Assembly: GCF_002087235.1 (NCBI RefSeq)
Contig: NZ_MUIO01000009.1
Location: 62,001 to 126,000 of the forward strand
Source of the DNA: Pseudomonas floridensis
GTDB taxonomy: Bacteria; Pseudomonadota; Gammaproteobacteria; Pseudomonadales; Pseudomonadaceae
Direction of reading: 5' to 3'
DNA length: 64,000 nucleotides
Both the position numbers and the translations under genes were made by a program. Under the pieces are notes generated by a model. The model searched no databases. It worked only from the letters and a program-made list of their open reading frames with translations, and was not told the DNA's origin. This document shows positions 46,030-56,638 of the stretch, in pieces; position 1 is the stretch's first letter; each line of letters begins with the position of its first letter.

Positions 46030-47154
46030 TCAGACGAGAATCAGGTTGTCGCGATGAATCAGTTCAGGCTCGGCCATATAGCCCAGCTCCCGCACGATAG
46101 CTTCGGACGACTGACCGATGATCTTCTGCGCCTCCACGGCACTGTAGTTGCTCAGACCCCGGGCAATCTCACGACCATCCTGCGCAACGCAGACCACCAT
46201 TTCGCCGCGCCGAAAACTGCCTTGCACCAGCTTGACGCCGACCGGCAACAGACTCTTCTGATCGCGAGCCAAGGCCGCTACCGCGCCGTCGTCCAGCACC
46301 AGCGTGCCACGGGTTTGCAGATGACCAGCCAGCCACTGCTTGCGCGCCGCCAGCATACCGCGCTCGGGCGAGAGCAATGTGCCCAGCCGCTCACCACTCT
46401 TGAGCCGCGCCAGAACACGCTCGATGCGACCACCCACTATCACGGTGTGCGCGCCCGAGCGCGCCGCCAGACGCGCCGCACGCAGCTTGGTCTGCATGCC
46501 GCCACGCCCCAGCGCCCCACCCGTGCCGCCCGCGACCGCATCCAGCGCAGGATCGTCAGCACGCGCTTCGAAAATCAGTTGTGCATCAGGGTTGTTGCGC
46601 GGGTCGGCATCGAACATGCCGTCGCGATCCGTCAGGATCACCAGCAGATCAGCCTCGACCAGGTTGGCCACCAGCGCCGCCAGCGTGTCGTTGTCGCCGA
46701 AACGGATCTCGTCGGTGACCACGGTGTCGTTTTCGTTGATGACCGGTACGACACCCAGCTCGACCAGCGTACGCAGCGTGCTACGCGCATTCAGGTAACG
46801 CTTGCGGTCGGACAGATCGTCATGCGTGAGCAAAATCTGCGCAGTGTGTCGATCATGCTCAGCAAAGCTCGACTCCCACGCCTGCACCAGCCCCATCTGA
46901 CCGATGGCGGCGGCAGCCTGCAGCTCATGCATCGCACTGGGTCGAACGGTCCAGCCAAGGCGACTCATCCCCGCAGCCACCGCTCCGGAAGAAACCAGCA
47001 CCAGCTCGACGCCCTCCTCATGCAGCGCCACCATCTGCTCTACCCACACACCCATGGCGGTGCGATCCAGACCCTTGCCGTCCGCAGTCAGCAAGGCACT
47101 GCCGATCTTCACGACCCAGCGCTGGGCACCCGTCACTTTGCTGCGCATCATCAT
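46030..47154 (-). CDS. proB: Glutamate 5-kinase ProB
   Basis: The 374-residue enzyme phosphorylates glutamate in the first step of proline synthesis and is feedback-inhibited by proline. The kinase domain starts [11 protein letters not shown] and has VINENDTV and [18 protein letters not shown] domain occupies about residues 280-370. Three ATG codons lie in a row at the start (47154, 47151, 47148) with AAGG just upstream. It lies downstream of obgE with a terminator between. Confidence 0.95.
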   Translation of the reverse strand: MMMRSKVTGAQRWVVKIGSALLTADGKGLDRTAMGVWVEQMVALHEEGVELVLVSSGAVAAGMSRLGWTVRPSAMHELQAAAAIGQMGLVQAWESSFAEHDRHTAQILLTHDDLSDRKRYLNARSTLRTLVELGVVPVINENDTVVTDEIRFGDNDTLAALVANLVEADLLVILTDRDGMFDADPRNNPDAQLIFEARADDPALDAVAGGTGGALGRGGMQTKLRAARLAARSGAHTVIVGGRIERVLARLKSGERLGTLLSPERGMLAARKQWLAGHLQTRGTLVLDDGAVAALARDQKSLLPVGVKLVQGSFRRGEMVVCVAQDGREIARGLSNYSAVEAQKIIGQSSEAIVRELGYMAEPELIHRDNLILV

Positions 47155-47189
47155 CCAACCTTAGCCAGAGAGTTTTCAAATTCGGGATA

Positions 47190-47222
47190 CAAAAACGCCG
47201 CTAACAGACGTAGCGGCGTTCA
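47190..47222 (-). terminator. Terminator after obgE
   Basis: AACGCCGCTA and TAGCGGCGTT form a perfect 10-bp stem with a 7-nt loop; T residues follow on the minus strand. Confidence 0.88.
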
Positions 47223-47238
47223 AGTTTACTTCAAGCGA

Positions 47239-48504
<1,266 letters not shown>

Positions 48505-48636
48505 TTACATAAGACTCTTGCAAAAATGAGCGTTGCGATACCGATCAGAAACCAGCGACCCCAAGGGTCAACATCACAACAGCCCGCACAAACAGTTTTG
48601 CAAGAGACTCACCTGACTCTCTACCTCTACAAACGA

Positions 48637-48664
48637 AAAAGCCCCGTCGCAAGACAGGGCTTTT
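48637..48664 (-). terminator. Terminator after rpmA
   Basis: AAAAGCCC and GGGCTTTT form the outer stem, with an inner GTC/GAC, in the 216-bp gap between rpmA and obgE. Confidence 0.8.
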
Positions 48665-48678
48665 AAGCTACTGCGTGA

Positions 48679-48954
48679 TTACGCTGCGGAGACTTCAGTC
48701 TTCGGAACGATGCTCACGTAGCGGCGACCGAAGGCGCCCTTGACCTGAAACTTGATCACGCCTTCCACTTTCGCGAACAGGGTGTGATCTTTACCCATGC
48801 CAACGCCGTAGCCAGCGTGGAATTGGGTGCCGCGCTGACGCACGATGATGTTGCCAGGAACGATAGCCTGGCCGCCATACATCTTCACGCCAAGGCGTTT
48901 GGCTTCTGAGTCGCGCCCGTTACGGGTACTACCACCAGCTTTTTTGTGTGCCAT
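48679..48954 (-). CDS. rpmA: 50S ribosomal protein L27
   Basis: The 91-residue protein begins [20 protein letters not shown], with no extra N-terminal leader peptide, so its tail can reach the peptidyl-transferase centre. It is the second gene of the rplU-rpmA operon, 32 bp after rplU. Confidence 0.97.
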   Translation of the reverse strand: MAHKKAGGSTRNGRDSEAKRLGVKMYGGQAIVPGNIIVRQRGTQFHAGYGVGMGKDHTLFAKVEGVIKFQVKGAFGRRYVSIVPKTEVSAA

Positions 48955-48986
48955 GAGTCAATTCTCCAAATGAGGATTAGGCTGAA

Positions 48987-49298
48987 TTAAGCCTGAATAC
49001 CTGTGATTTTGATCTCGGTGTACCACTGGCGGTGGCCCATGCGCTTCATGTGGTGCTTACGACGACGGAACTTGATGATGCGAACCTTATCGTGACGACC
49101 TTGCGAAACCACTTCTGCCACGACAGTAGCGCCAGCAACAACCGGAGCACCGATATTGACGTCGTCGCCATTGCCAACCAGCAGAACGCGGTCGAACGTG
49201 ACGGATTCGCCAGTAGCGATTTCCAGCTTTTCAATTTTCAGGTATTCACCTGGGGCGACTTTGTACTGCTTGCCACCGGTAACAATTACTGCGTACAT
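48987..49298 (-). CDS. rplU: 50S ribosomal protein L21
   Basis: The 103-residue protein begins [20 protein letters not shown] and ends in a basic [14 protein letters not shown] region that binds 23S rRNA. A promoter with near-consensus boxes lies about 130-160 bp upstream. It is divergent from ispB. Confidence 0.97.
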   Translation of the reverse strand: MYAVIVTGGKQYKVAPGEYLKIEKLEIATGESVTFDRVLLVGNGDDVNIGAPVVAGATVVAEVVSQGRHDKVRIIKFRRRKHHMKRMGHRQWYTEIKITGIQA

Positions 49299-49430
49299 GG
49301 TATTTCTCCGAAAATCCTGCTCACCCAGCTCTTTATAAGAAGAGTATCGGCTGGCATGGCTGCATAGGGCTGGAACGGCCCGCTTGCAATTGCGTAAGGC
49401 AGGTGCTGCCCAGGAAAGTTAGGGTGCGCG

Positions 49431-49459
49431 ATTGTACGCAAGGCAATCCAGGGTTGCAA
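49431..49459 (-). promoter_or_regulatory. Promoter of rplU-rpmA
   Basis: On the minus strand TTGCAA (49459-49454) and TACAAT (49436-49431) are spaced by 17 bp, followed by a GC-rich CGCGCACCC start region. Confidence 0.75.
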
Positions 49460-49477
49460 GGGGCCACTCGTCATACC

Positions 49478-49506
49478 TTGACACGCTCTACCCCGCGACC
49501 TAGCAT
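49478..49506 (+). promoter_or_regulatory. Promoter of ispB
   Basis: TTGACA (49478-49483) and TAGCAT (49501-49506) are spaced by 17 bp, about 30 bp upstream of the start codon. Confidence 0.65.
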
Positions 49507-49538
49507 GCGGCGCAACCTATCCGGAGCACGTGTCGCTG

Positions 49539-50507
49539 ATGCAACCCCAAGCCTTCTACCGCGCGGTGGCGGACGACTTTAGTGCCGTTGACGTTATCAT
49601 CAAAAAGCAACTGACGTCACGCGTACCGCTGGTCTCGAAAATCGGCGACTACATTACGTCTGCTGGCGGCAAGCGTCTGCGCCCTCTGCTGGTGTTGCTG
49701 TGTGGCAAGGCCTTGGGCCGCGAAGGCGACGATGTGCGCCTGCTGGCTGCCACCATCGAATTCCTGCACACCGCCACCCTGCTGCACGACGATGTCGTCG
49801 ACATGTCGGGCATGCGTCGTGGCCGCTCGACCGCCAACGCATTGTGGGGCAATGCTCCCAGCGTACTGGTCGGTGACTTCCTGTATTCGCGCTCGTTCGA
49901 AATGATGGTCGAGCTCGGCTCGATGGACGTGATGAGAATCCTGTCCAAGGCCACCCGCGTCATCGCCGAAGGCGAAGTGCTGCAGCTGTCGAAGATCCGC
50001 GACGCCAGCACCACCGAAGAGACCTATATGGAAGTGATTCGCGGCAAGACAGCCATGCTTTTCGAAGCCTCGACCCACAGCGCCGCGGCCCTGTGCAATG
50101 CCTCGACAGAACAGAGCGAAGCATTGCGTACGTTCGGCGATCATCTGGGCGTCGCGTTCCAGTTGGTGGACGATCTGCTGGACTACCGTGGCGACGCCGA
50201 AACACTGGGCAAGAACGTTGGCGACGACCTCGCCGAAGGAAAACCGACGCTGCCGCTGATCTACACCATGCGCGAAGGTACGCCTGAGCAAGCGGCACTG
50301 GTTCGTCAGGCCATTCAGAAAGGCGGCCTTGAAGATCTGGAAAGCATTCGCAACGCCGTCGAAAGCGCTGGCGCTCTGGATTACACCGCTCAACTGGCCC
50401 GTGACTACGCCGCCAAGGCCATCGCCTGCCTGAATGCCCTGCCGCCCAGCGAATATCGCGATGCGCTGGCCGAACTGAGTGAGTTCGCCGTAGCCCGCAC
50501 TCACTGA
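49539..50507 (+). CDS. ispB: Octaprenyl (all-trans-polyprenyl) diphosphate synthase IspB
   Basis: The 322-residue enzyme builds the polyprenyl side chain of ubiquinone. The first Asp-rich motif is LLHDDVVDMS and the second is QLVDDLLDYRG, with GGKRLRP near the N terminus. The ATG at 49539 (MQPQAFYRAVADDF) matches other Pseudomonas proteins. A GTG at 49530 is in frame and only three bases from GGAG, so the start is not fully settled. A terminator follows the stop. Confidence 0.95.
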   Translation: MQPQAFYRAVADDFSAVDVIIKKQLTSRVPLVSKIGDYITSAGGKRLRPLLVLLCGKALGREGDDVRLLAATIEFLHTATLLHDDVVDMSGMRRGRSTANALWGNAPSVLVGDFLYSRSFEMMVELGSMDVMRILSKATRVIAEGEVLQLSKIRDASTTEETYMEVIRGKTAMLFEASTHSAAALCNASTEQSEALRTFGDHLGVAFQLVDDLLDYRGDAETLGKNVGDDLAEGKPTLPLIYTMREGTPEQAALVRQAIQKGGLEDLESIRNAVESAGALDYTAQLARDYAAKAIACLNALPPSEYRDALAELSEFAVARTH

Positions 50508-50528
50508 TCATTCAGCGTCGCATGCACA

Positions 50529-50552
50529 GCCCGTCCACGTGACGGGCTTTTT
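50529..50552 (+). terminator. Terminator after ispB
   Basis: GCCCGTC and GACGGGC form a stem with a 5-nt loop and a T-run. Confidence 0.88.
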
Positions 50553-50627
50553 ATTGCCCGGCCGTCCTTGACTGAATGTGTGCTGCCCAGGCCATCAAAC
50601 CTGATCCACATCAACCATTCGACGCAA

Positions 50628-50684
50628 AATGAGAATTAATCTCAATAGAGGCTTGCTATTATCTCAATAAGAATTATTCTCATC
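50628..50684. promoter_or_regulatory. Two Fur-box-like sites
   Basis: AATGAGAATTAATCTCAAT (50628-50646) and AATAAGAATTATTCTCATC (50666-50684) both resemble the 19-bp Fur consensus built of NATWAT/GAGAAT units. They lie 23-79 bp upstream of the small gene at 50707, so iron-repressed expression is likely. Confidence 0.75.
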
Positions 50685-50706
50685 CGATCGACACAGGAGA
50701 TGGAAC

Positions 50707-50949
50707 ATGACTTATTTGATCGATGCATGGCTGGACCGACCACACCCCTATCTGAGGATTCTTCATCGGGAAACGGGAGAGGTATGCGCGGTGCTTGAAG
50801 AGGAGGCATTGGAAGAGTTGCGCGATCAGGGCGATCTGGACGTGCACGGCCTGAGCTCAAGTGAGCCTGTAGTGCTCAAGGAACTGGTGCGAAATCTGTT
50901 TCTGTTCTGTTATGCGCGGGCATTGCGCCCGATAGGCGAGCTGCACTGA
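50707..50949 (+). CDS. Conserved small protein, probably Fur-regulated (PA4570-like position)
   Basis: An 80-residue acidic soluble protein (MTYLIDAWLDRPHPYLRILH...VCAVLEEEALEELRDQG). CAGGAGAT lies just upstream of the ATG. No domain is recognised. Its place after ispB corresponds to PA4570 of P. aeruginosa, which I recall as iron-responsive; the two Fur-like boxes upstream support the same control here. The function is unknown. Confidence 0.8.
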   Translation: MTYLIDAWLDRPHPYLRILHRETGEVCAVLEEEALEELRDQGDLDVHGLSSSEPVVLKELVRNLFLFCYARALRPIGELH

Positions 50950-51028
50950 GCATGGAGCATCGGCACAACCGCGTTGCTGAACAAATCGGCATGACTCGTT
51001 CAGCAACCTCGCTTAGCGCCTGAAACCG

Positions 51029-51646
51029 TTACAGAACGGCCAGCAGTTCCACGTCGAATACAAGTACGCTGTGCGGCGCGATGCTGCCCACGCCCTCAGG
51101 GCCGTAAGCCAGCTGGCTCGGTACGTACAAACGCCATTTGCTGCCGGTGTTCATCAGTTGCAGCGCCTCGGTCCAGCCAGCGATCACGCCGCTGACCGGG
51201 AATTCGGCCGGCTCACCACGATCGTACGAACTGTCGAAAACGGTGCCGTCGATCAACGTGCCATGGTAGTGAGTGCGAACCTGATCTTCACGGGTCGGCT
51301 TCGGGCCGGTGCCTGTGGTCAGCACTTCGAACTGCAGACCCGATGCCAGCGTCGTCACGCTTTCACGCTTGGCATTTTCAGCCAGATAAGCCAGACCGGC
51401 ACCCGCCGCCTTTTCAGCCTTGGCAGCTGCTTCGGCCTGCATGATTTCGCGGATGACCTTGAAACTGGCGGACATCTCTTCCTGGCCGACACGGCTAGGC
51501 TGACCGTTGAACGCATCAGTCAGGCCCGCCAGGATGGCATCCAGGTTAACGCCCGGCGGAGGGTTGTCGCGCAGTTGATCGCCCAGCTGACGGCCGATGC
51601 CGTAGCTGACGCGGGTTTCGTCGGTGGACAGATTGACTTCGGACAT
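51029..51646 (-). CDS. fklB: FKBP-type peptidyl-prolyl cis-trans isomerase (FklB)
   Basis: A 205-residue protein with an N-terminal dimerisation domain (YGIGRQLGDQLRDNPPPGVNL...) and a C-terminal FKBP domain: VRTHYHGTLIDGTVFDSSYDRG, then VIAGWTEALQLMNTGSKWRL and QLAYGPEGVG. No signal peptide is seen at the ATG chosen (51646), which has GGAG seven bases upstream, so it looks cytoplasmic like FklB. It corresponds in position to PA4572. Confidence 0.92.
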   Translation of the reverse strand: MSEVNLSTDETRVSYGIGRQLGDQLRDNPPPGVNLDAILAGLTDAFNGQPSRVGQEEMSASFKVIREIMQAEAAAKAEKAAGAGLAYLAENAKRESVTTLASGLQFEVLTTGTGPKPTREDQVRTHYHGTLIDGTVFDSSYDRGEPAEFPVSGVIAGWTEALQLMNTGSKWRLYVPSQLAYGPEGVGSIAPHSVLVFDVELLAVL

Positions 51647-51797
51647 GACACTGCTCCGCAAAGGGGCGCACGGTTGGCGAACGTAAAAACCTGCACGGCT
51701 TTCACGACTCGCTCAAGAGTACCCCGAACAAAAGGGCAGGCAGACTAGCACAATTGGCCTGAAAGGCCCTACCGCCGCCGTAAAGCGTGCCGTGCCG

Positions 51798-52106
51798 TCA
51801 GGACCAGGAAGAGTGAAACGAGATCGGCATGCGCATCTCGGAGCGGTCGTTGACCGGCATTCCGCAGAGTTCGTCGTGTACCACGCAGTGGACCAGATAA
51901 AACGGCACAGCGGGCAGATCCTTGAGCAAGTCCCGCGCATGCTCGACCGAGCGCAAGTGCAGCACCTTGCCCGCAGGGTCCTTGAGCATTCCGGAGCTGC
52001 CCTGCATCAACACTTCCAGCAGGTAGATACCGCCCTCGATAGAGATCAGATTCAGCTCATTGATCCGACCGGCCTGAGCGTGCTCGGTAAGTTCCTGATA
52101 ATTCAT
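51798..52106 (-). CDS. DUF6482 family protein
   Basis: A 102-residue soluble protein (MNYQELTEHAQAGRINELNLISIEGGIYLLEVLM), then RSVEHARDLLKDLPAVPFYLVH and a C-terminal half with CGMPVNDRSEMRMPIS. It fits the DUF6482 family of small Pseudomonas proteins with no known function. In P. aeruginosa PA4573 occupies this position. It stands alone between fklB and the UPF0114 gene. Confidence 0.8.
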   Translation of the reverse strand: MNYQELTEHAQAGRINELNLISIEGGIYLLEVLMQGSSGMLKDPAGKVLHLRSVEHARDLLKDLPAVPFYLVHCVVHDELCGMPVNDRSEMRMPISFHSSWS

Positions 52107-52188
52107 GATCGATCCTCTTTCGTGATGTCTGAAAGCGTCGCAAAGGGACTTTTTACAGCACCCCGAAACAACAATCCAGAAACGAAAC

Positions 52189-52226
52189 CGCCCGCCTTAC
52201 GCTCGATTTCAAGCGTTGGGCGGGCG
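52189..52226 (-). terminator. Terminator after the UPF0114 gene
   Basis: CGCCCGCC pairs with GGCGGGCG and an inner ACGCT pairs with AGCGT; T-rich sequence follows on the minus strand. Confidence 0.8.
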
Positions 52227-52253
52227 CAGGCAAAGCGTGATGCAGTTGACGGG

Positions 52254-52760
52254 TCAGTGCCTGGACTGCTTGTCGAGCTTGGTCAGCTTGTCCAGATACC
52301 CCATCGCAAAGGCCGAGATCACGAACGTCATGTGAATGATCACGTACCACATCAGGTATTCGGTCTTGATGTTGGTCGCGTCCATGAACACGCGTAACAG
52401 GTGAATGGACGAGATCGCCACAATAGAGGCCGCTACTTTCATCTTCAACGAAGATGAGTCCATGGTGCCCAGCCAGTTGAGCTTTTCCTTGTCCTCATCG
52501 ATGTCCAGTTGCGAGACGAAGTTCTCGTAGCCGGAAATCATCACCATGACCAGCAAACCACCCACCAGCGCCATGTCGATCAGTGACAGCAGCACCAGAA
52601 TGAGATCGGCCTCGGCCAGACTGAAAATGTTGGGCAGGACGTGAAAGATTTCCTGAAAGAATTTCAGGCACAGCGCCAGCAGACCAAGGGATAACCCGAA
52701 ATAGATCGGTGCCAGCAACCAGCGCGATGCATACATGGCATTTTCGAAGAAACGTTCCAT
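52254..52760 (-). CDS. UPF0114 (YqhA/TIGR00645) family membrane protein
   Basis: A 168-residue inner-membrane protein with four helices (for example [21 protein letters not shown] and [31 protein letters not shown]). [14 protein letters not shown] and the [10 protein letters not shown] motif are typical of UPF0114. The ATG at 52760 is chosen because it starts at the conserved N terminus. The function is not established. Confidence 0.92.
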   Translation of the reverse strand: MERFFENAMYASRWLLAPIYFGLSLGLLALCLKFFQEIFHVLPNIFSLAEADLILVLLSLIDMALVGGLLVMVMISGYENFVSQLDIDEDKEKLNWLGTMDSSSLKMKVAASIVAISSIHLLRVFMDATNIKTEYLMWYVIIHMTFVISAFAMGYLDKLTKLDKQSRH

Positions 52761-52858
52761 TGAGACTCGCAAGTGTGGTGAAAAAGACGCGCGAGTATAT
52801 CAGCGGGAACGTGCGGCTCTAGCTGTGCGACAAAATAACGCACAGAAACCGGGAGGTA

Positions 52859-53188
52859 TCAGAACGGGGAAGAACGCTGATAGCTGGAGACACCCCTGTT
52901 GATGCGGCGCAGTTCGGCCTGCATGTGCAGGGTCCAGATCGGCACGTCGTCAGCCGTCTGGTAACCGCCCAGCGTCAGGCTTTCGGCGATGCTGGTCAGC
53001 ATGGACTGCGCAGCAGGCAGCCCATTGAACGGTCCCTGGGAGCGGATCGCCGAAGGCTGCTCGCCCGACATGCCGGCAGCGAACATCAGCATCCACACAT
53101 CCTCATCGCCGGGAACGGGTCTGATGAGGCATTCGATACGGGTTATCAACCCCAGGCATTGACGGGTGAGGCAGAGGCTGCGCGGCAT
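52859..53188 (-). CDS. Conserved hypothetical protein (PA4575-like position)
   Basis: A 109-residue protein starting MPRSLCLTRQCLGLITRIECL. The ATG at 53188 has a perfect AAGGAG six bases upstream, which decides the start against longer in-frame readings. The mid part, VPGDEDVWMLMFAAGMSGEQPS, and the C-terminal PIWTLHMQAELRRINRG show no domain I know. It lies downstream of the Lon-like protease gene on the same strand. Confidence 0.75.
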   Translation of the reverse strand: MPRSLCLTRQCLGLITRIECLIRPVPGDEDVWMLMFAAGMSGEQPSAIRSQGPFNGLPAAQSMLTSIAESLTLGGYQTADDVPIWTLHMQAELRRINRGVSSYQRSSPF

Positions 53189-53363
53189 GGCGAGCTCCTT
53201 TTCAGCAGCGGTATCACCCTCCGTTTTCACACAAGAAGATGTGCCAGTCCATTTGGCCACCACGATCAGATGACAGGATAGAAGAAAAGTCGGGCTGCAA
53301 AATCGGGCCTGATGAACGGACATCGGGTGACCTTTCGATCACCCGATGTCCGCCACGGCAGAA

Positions 53364-55799
53364 TCAGGCTTTCAGCTCGGGCTGCAACTGCGCAGGCTCC
53401 TTCTCCAGTTCTTCCTTGAGGTCTTCGTCGCTGAGCATTTCCGCAATGTCACGCAGACGCTCGACCACCCGGGCATTGACGCTGCCCTCAGGAAATTCGC
53501 CCTGCTCGTCCGGCTCACCGGCAGGTTCGCCCACCAGCAGACTCAAGGCTTCGTCGGCCTGACGCACCGCATAGATATGGAACTGGCCGTCGCGGACCGC
53601 CTGCACCACCCGCTCATCGAGCATCAGCGTCGTCACGTTGGCATGCGGGATAATTGCGCCCTGCTCTCCTGTCAGACCGCGCGCTTCGCACAGCCGGAAG
53701 AAGCCTTCGATCTTTTCGTTGACGCCGCCGACTGCTTGCACCTCACCGAACTGATTGATCGAGCCGGTAATCGCGAAGCACTGCTTGAGCGGCGTACGGG
53801 ACAGCGCGGAAATCAGCGTGCAGACCTCGCCCAGAGAGGCGCTGTCGCCATCCACATAGCCGTAGGACTGCTCAAGCGCGATGCTGGCGGAAATCGCCAA
53901 CGGAAATTCCTGGGCATAACGACTGCCCAGGTAACCGGTCAGGATCATTACGCCTTTGGAGTGGATCGGCTGGCCCAGGTTGACCTCACGCTCAATGTCG
54001 ACGATGCCGCTGCCGCCCGGATAGACCGTCGCCGAGATACGCGCCGGCACGCCGAACGCCGAGTCGCCGACTTCCAGAACGGTGAGGCCGTTGCACTTGC
54101 CGACCGCCGCGCCCTCGGTGTCGATCAGGATCACACCGGCCATCATGTCATCGAGAATCCGCGCCGACACACGTCCGGTGCGGGTGGCCTTGGCCTTGAG
54201 TGCACGCTCGATGTGGCCGGCGTCGGTCTTGTCGTCGCTGGCCAGTTGACGAATGAAATCCGCTTCGCTGACCAACTGGAACAGATCACCGATGCGCGCC
54301 GACAAGCGCCCCTGATGCTCGGCCAGCCGCGCACTGTAGGTCGCCAGACGCGCAACGGCATCGGCGGTCAAGGGCGCCATGCCCTCCTCTGAAGTGCGGG
54401 TTTTCAGCAATTGGGCAAACTGCTCGAGGGTCTCGTCGACCATCGGGATTTCTTCATCGAAATCCACCAGCACACGAAACATCTCCTGGAAGTCCGGATC
54501 CAGGTCCTGCAGCGTGTAGTACAACGAGCGTGAACCAATGATGACGATCTTGACGTTCCACGGAATCACCTGTGGCGTCAGTGTCACGGTGGCCACACGG
54601 CCCAACTCGCCCAGCGGCGATTCCATTTTCAGTTTGCGCGATTGCAGCGTGCGCTTGAGGGCGTCCCAGACGAAGGGTTCGCCGAGCATTTTCTCCGCTT
54701 CCAGAATCAGGAAACCGCCGTTGGCGCGATGCAATGCGCCGGGACGAAGCTGACGATAGGTGGTGTAGAGCGCGCCCTGATCGGTGCTGTACTCGATGCG
54801 TCCAAACAGATTGTCGTACGTCGGATGCGGCTCGAACACCACGGGCGCCCCGCCATCATGGTTGTGTCCCACGACCAGACTCGGGCTGTATTGCTCTTCA
54901 AGCAGTTTGCGGGCCTGGGCGTCGGTCTTGCTGTCATCGACCAGTTGCTCGACCAGCGTTTTGAGCAGGTACACCTGCATGGCCTGCAGATAGGCGCAGA
55001 CGGCGGCGTTCTCGGCGTATTTCTCCGACAACGGTGCCAGCAGCGGTTGCAGAGTCAACGTGATGGTTTCTTCGTTGAGCTGACGCAACTGATTGTTCGA
55101 CTCGCGCTTCCACTGCGGCAGGCTGGCCAGCTCTTCGTTCAGGCGCTCTTCAAGCGCCGAGATGTCTTCATGGAAACGCTCGCGATCGGCTTCCGGCAGT
55201 TGCGAGAACTCGGCCTCGTCCAACGCCTTGCCGTCCGCCATCGGTGTGAAGGCGATGTTGGTGCTGTCTCGGTACAGCGCGATGTCTTTTTCCAGCGACA
55301 GACGCTCGATTACGTCCAGTGCGCGGTCATACCGCTGGTTGAACGCACGGTCGATCGAACTCTTTTTCTGCTGATAAGACGGATGCTCGAACACGGCTGG
55401 AAAGGTGACCAGCAGGTTGTCGATCAGGCTGGCGATGTCGGCGATGAAGGCCTGCGCACTACCAGGCGGCAACTCCAGCGCGCGCGGCTCGCGAGGCTCG
55501 TCGAAATTGTTGACGTAGACCCAGTCCGACGGCGTCTGCATGCGCTTGCCCTCGGCCTTGAGGTAGCGCTTCACGAAGGAAAAACGGCCTGTGCCAGGCT
55601 CGCCCATGACAAACACGTTGTACCCGGGACGCGGCATCGCGACCCCGAACTGCAAGGCTTCTACCGCTCGCTCCTGGCCGAGCACACCGCGAAAGGGTTC
55701 CAGATCGTTGGTGGTCGAAAAGCTGAACTGCTCAGCGGAAAACGGACGGGTCAGCGCGTGAGGCGCCAGGCGTAGATTGGCTGCGACAGAATCGGGCAT
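53364..55799 (-). CDS. Lon-family ATP-dependent protease (LonB-like, PA4576 type)
   Basis: An 811-residue soluble protease distinct from LonA. The N-terminal AAA_32-type ATPase has MGEPGTGRFSF at 65-75, where the usual Walker A Lys is Arg72. GGFLILEAEKML is a Walker B-like strand with Glu for Asp. The C-terminal Lon protease domain has the catalytic Ser in GDSASLGEVCTLIS and Lys in GGVNEKIEGFFRLC. An acidic tail ends the protein. Members of this family are often annotated simply as Lon protease. It is transcribed away from the DUF3015 gene. Confidence 0.9.
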   Translation of the reverse strand: MPDSVAANLRLAPHALTRPFSAEQFSFSTTNDLEPFRGVLGQERAVEALQFGVAMPRPGYNVFVMGEPGTGRFSFVKRYLKAEGKRMQTPSDWVYVNNFDEPREPRALELPPGSAQAFIADIASLIDNLLVTFPAVFEHPSYQQKKSSIDRAFNQRYDRALDVIERLSLEKDIALYRDSTNIAFTPMADGKALDEAEFSQLPEADRERFHEDISALEERLNEELASLPQWKRESNNQLRQLNEETITLTLQPLLAPLSEKYAENAAVCAYLQAMQVYLLKTLVEQLVDDSKTDAQARKLLEEQYSPSLVVGHNHDGGAPVVFEPHPTYDNLFGRIEYSTDQGALYTTYRQLRPGALHRANGGFLILEAEKMLGEPFVWDALKRTLQSRKLKMESPLGELGRVATVTLTPQVIPWNVKIVIIGSRSLYYTLQDLDPDFQEMFRVLVDFDEEIPMVDETLEQFAQLLKTRTSEEGMAPLTADAVARLATYSARLAEHQGRLSARIGDLFQLVSEADFIRQLASDDKTDAGHIERALKAKATRTGRVSARILDDMMAGVILIDTEGAAVGKCNGLTVLEVGDSAFGVPARISATVYPGGSGIVDIEREVNLGQPIHSKGVMILTGYLGSRYAQEFPLAISASIALEQSYGYVDGDSASLGEVCTLISALSRTPLKQCFAITGSINQFGEVQAVGGVNEKIEGFFRLCEARGLTGEQGAIIPHANVTTLMLDERVVQAVRDGQFHIYAVRQADEALSLLVGEPAGEPDEQGEFPEGSVNARVVERLRDIAEMLSDEDLKEELEKEPAQLQPELKA

Positions 55800-56087
55800 C
55801 AGTGTTCCTTACATCAGGCTGGGCAGATGTCGGCATTCTGGCGCTCGCCGCACACGACTTGCAAGGCAGGCTTTCATCGCCATGGCCACAGGATTGGTTT
55901 TCAACCCTGAGCAAAGGATTTACGGTGACATGAAACATGCGAATTTGAGCAATATTCTGCAATAGATCACGGAACCCTTGGAACGTGCCTAAACTCCAAA
56001 GTGCGCGGATGGTCTTAAAAGGCCATCCGGTTTGGTGTGACACACAAAGAAACTCGACCCTTGGCTGAACATAAAGAGAAAAAAGCT

Positions 56088-56576
56088 ATGAAACGGATTC
56101 TTCTTGGAACGCTCTTCGCCGCTGTATCCATCAACGCTATGGCCCAAGCGCCAGGCGGCCCGGACTGCGGTTGGGGCAACATGCTGTTTGAAGGTCAACG
56201 CGGCACGCCCGCTCACTTCCTGGCTTCTACCACCAACGGCACATCGGGCAACGCCACTTTCGGCATGACGTCCGGCACCAACGGCTGCTCCACCAACAGC
56301 GCCCTGACTTACGGCGGCAAATCCTGGCTGGCCATGAATGGCATGATGGATGAGCTTTCCAAAGACATGGCCATGGGCCAAGGCGAAGCACTGACCACCT
56401 ACGCAGTCGTGCTGGGCGTTGCACCAGAAGATCGTGCACGTTTCGCCGCCGTCACTCACGAGCACTTCTCGCAAATCTTCAGCAAGGCTGACGCCACTGC
56501 CGAAGACGTTCACGCCAACACCGTCAACGTTCTGAAAAACGATCCAACCCTGGCCAAGTACGCTACCCAGGCTTAA
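56088..56576 (+). CDS. DUF3015 family exported protein
   Basis: A 162-residue protein with a signal peptide (MKRILLGTLFAAVSINAMA). The mature part starts QAPGGPDCGWGNMLFEGQRG, with TSGTNGCSTNS and later LTTYAVVLGVAPEDRARF. This matches DUF3015. The function is unknown, but it is usually paired with a DUF4105 gene, as here. A GC-rich hairpin (56586-56611) separates the two. Confidence 0.9.
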   Translation: MKRILLGTLFAAVSINAMAQAPGGPDCGWGNMLFEGQRGTPAHFLASTTNGTSGNATFGMTSGTNGCSTNSALTYGGKSWLAMNGMMDELSKDMAMGQGEALTTYAVVLGVAPEDRARFAAVTHEHFSQIFSKADATAEDVHANTVNVLKNDPTLAKYATQA

Positions 56577-56585
56577 AGTCGTTCG

Positions 56586-56611
56586 CCCGCCCTTTCCTCG
56601 CAAAGGGCGGG
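56586..56611 (+). terminator. Hairpin between the DUF3015 and DUF4105 genes
   Basis: CCCGCCCTTT and AAAGGGCGGG form a perfect 10-bp stem with a 6-nt loop, followed by ATTCCCTTTTC. It may end most transcripts and attenuate the next gene. Confidence 0.75.
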
Positions 56612-56638
56612 ATTCCCTTTTCTGACTAGTTGCCCTCT

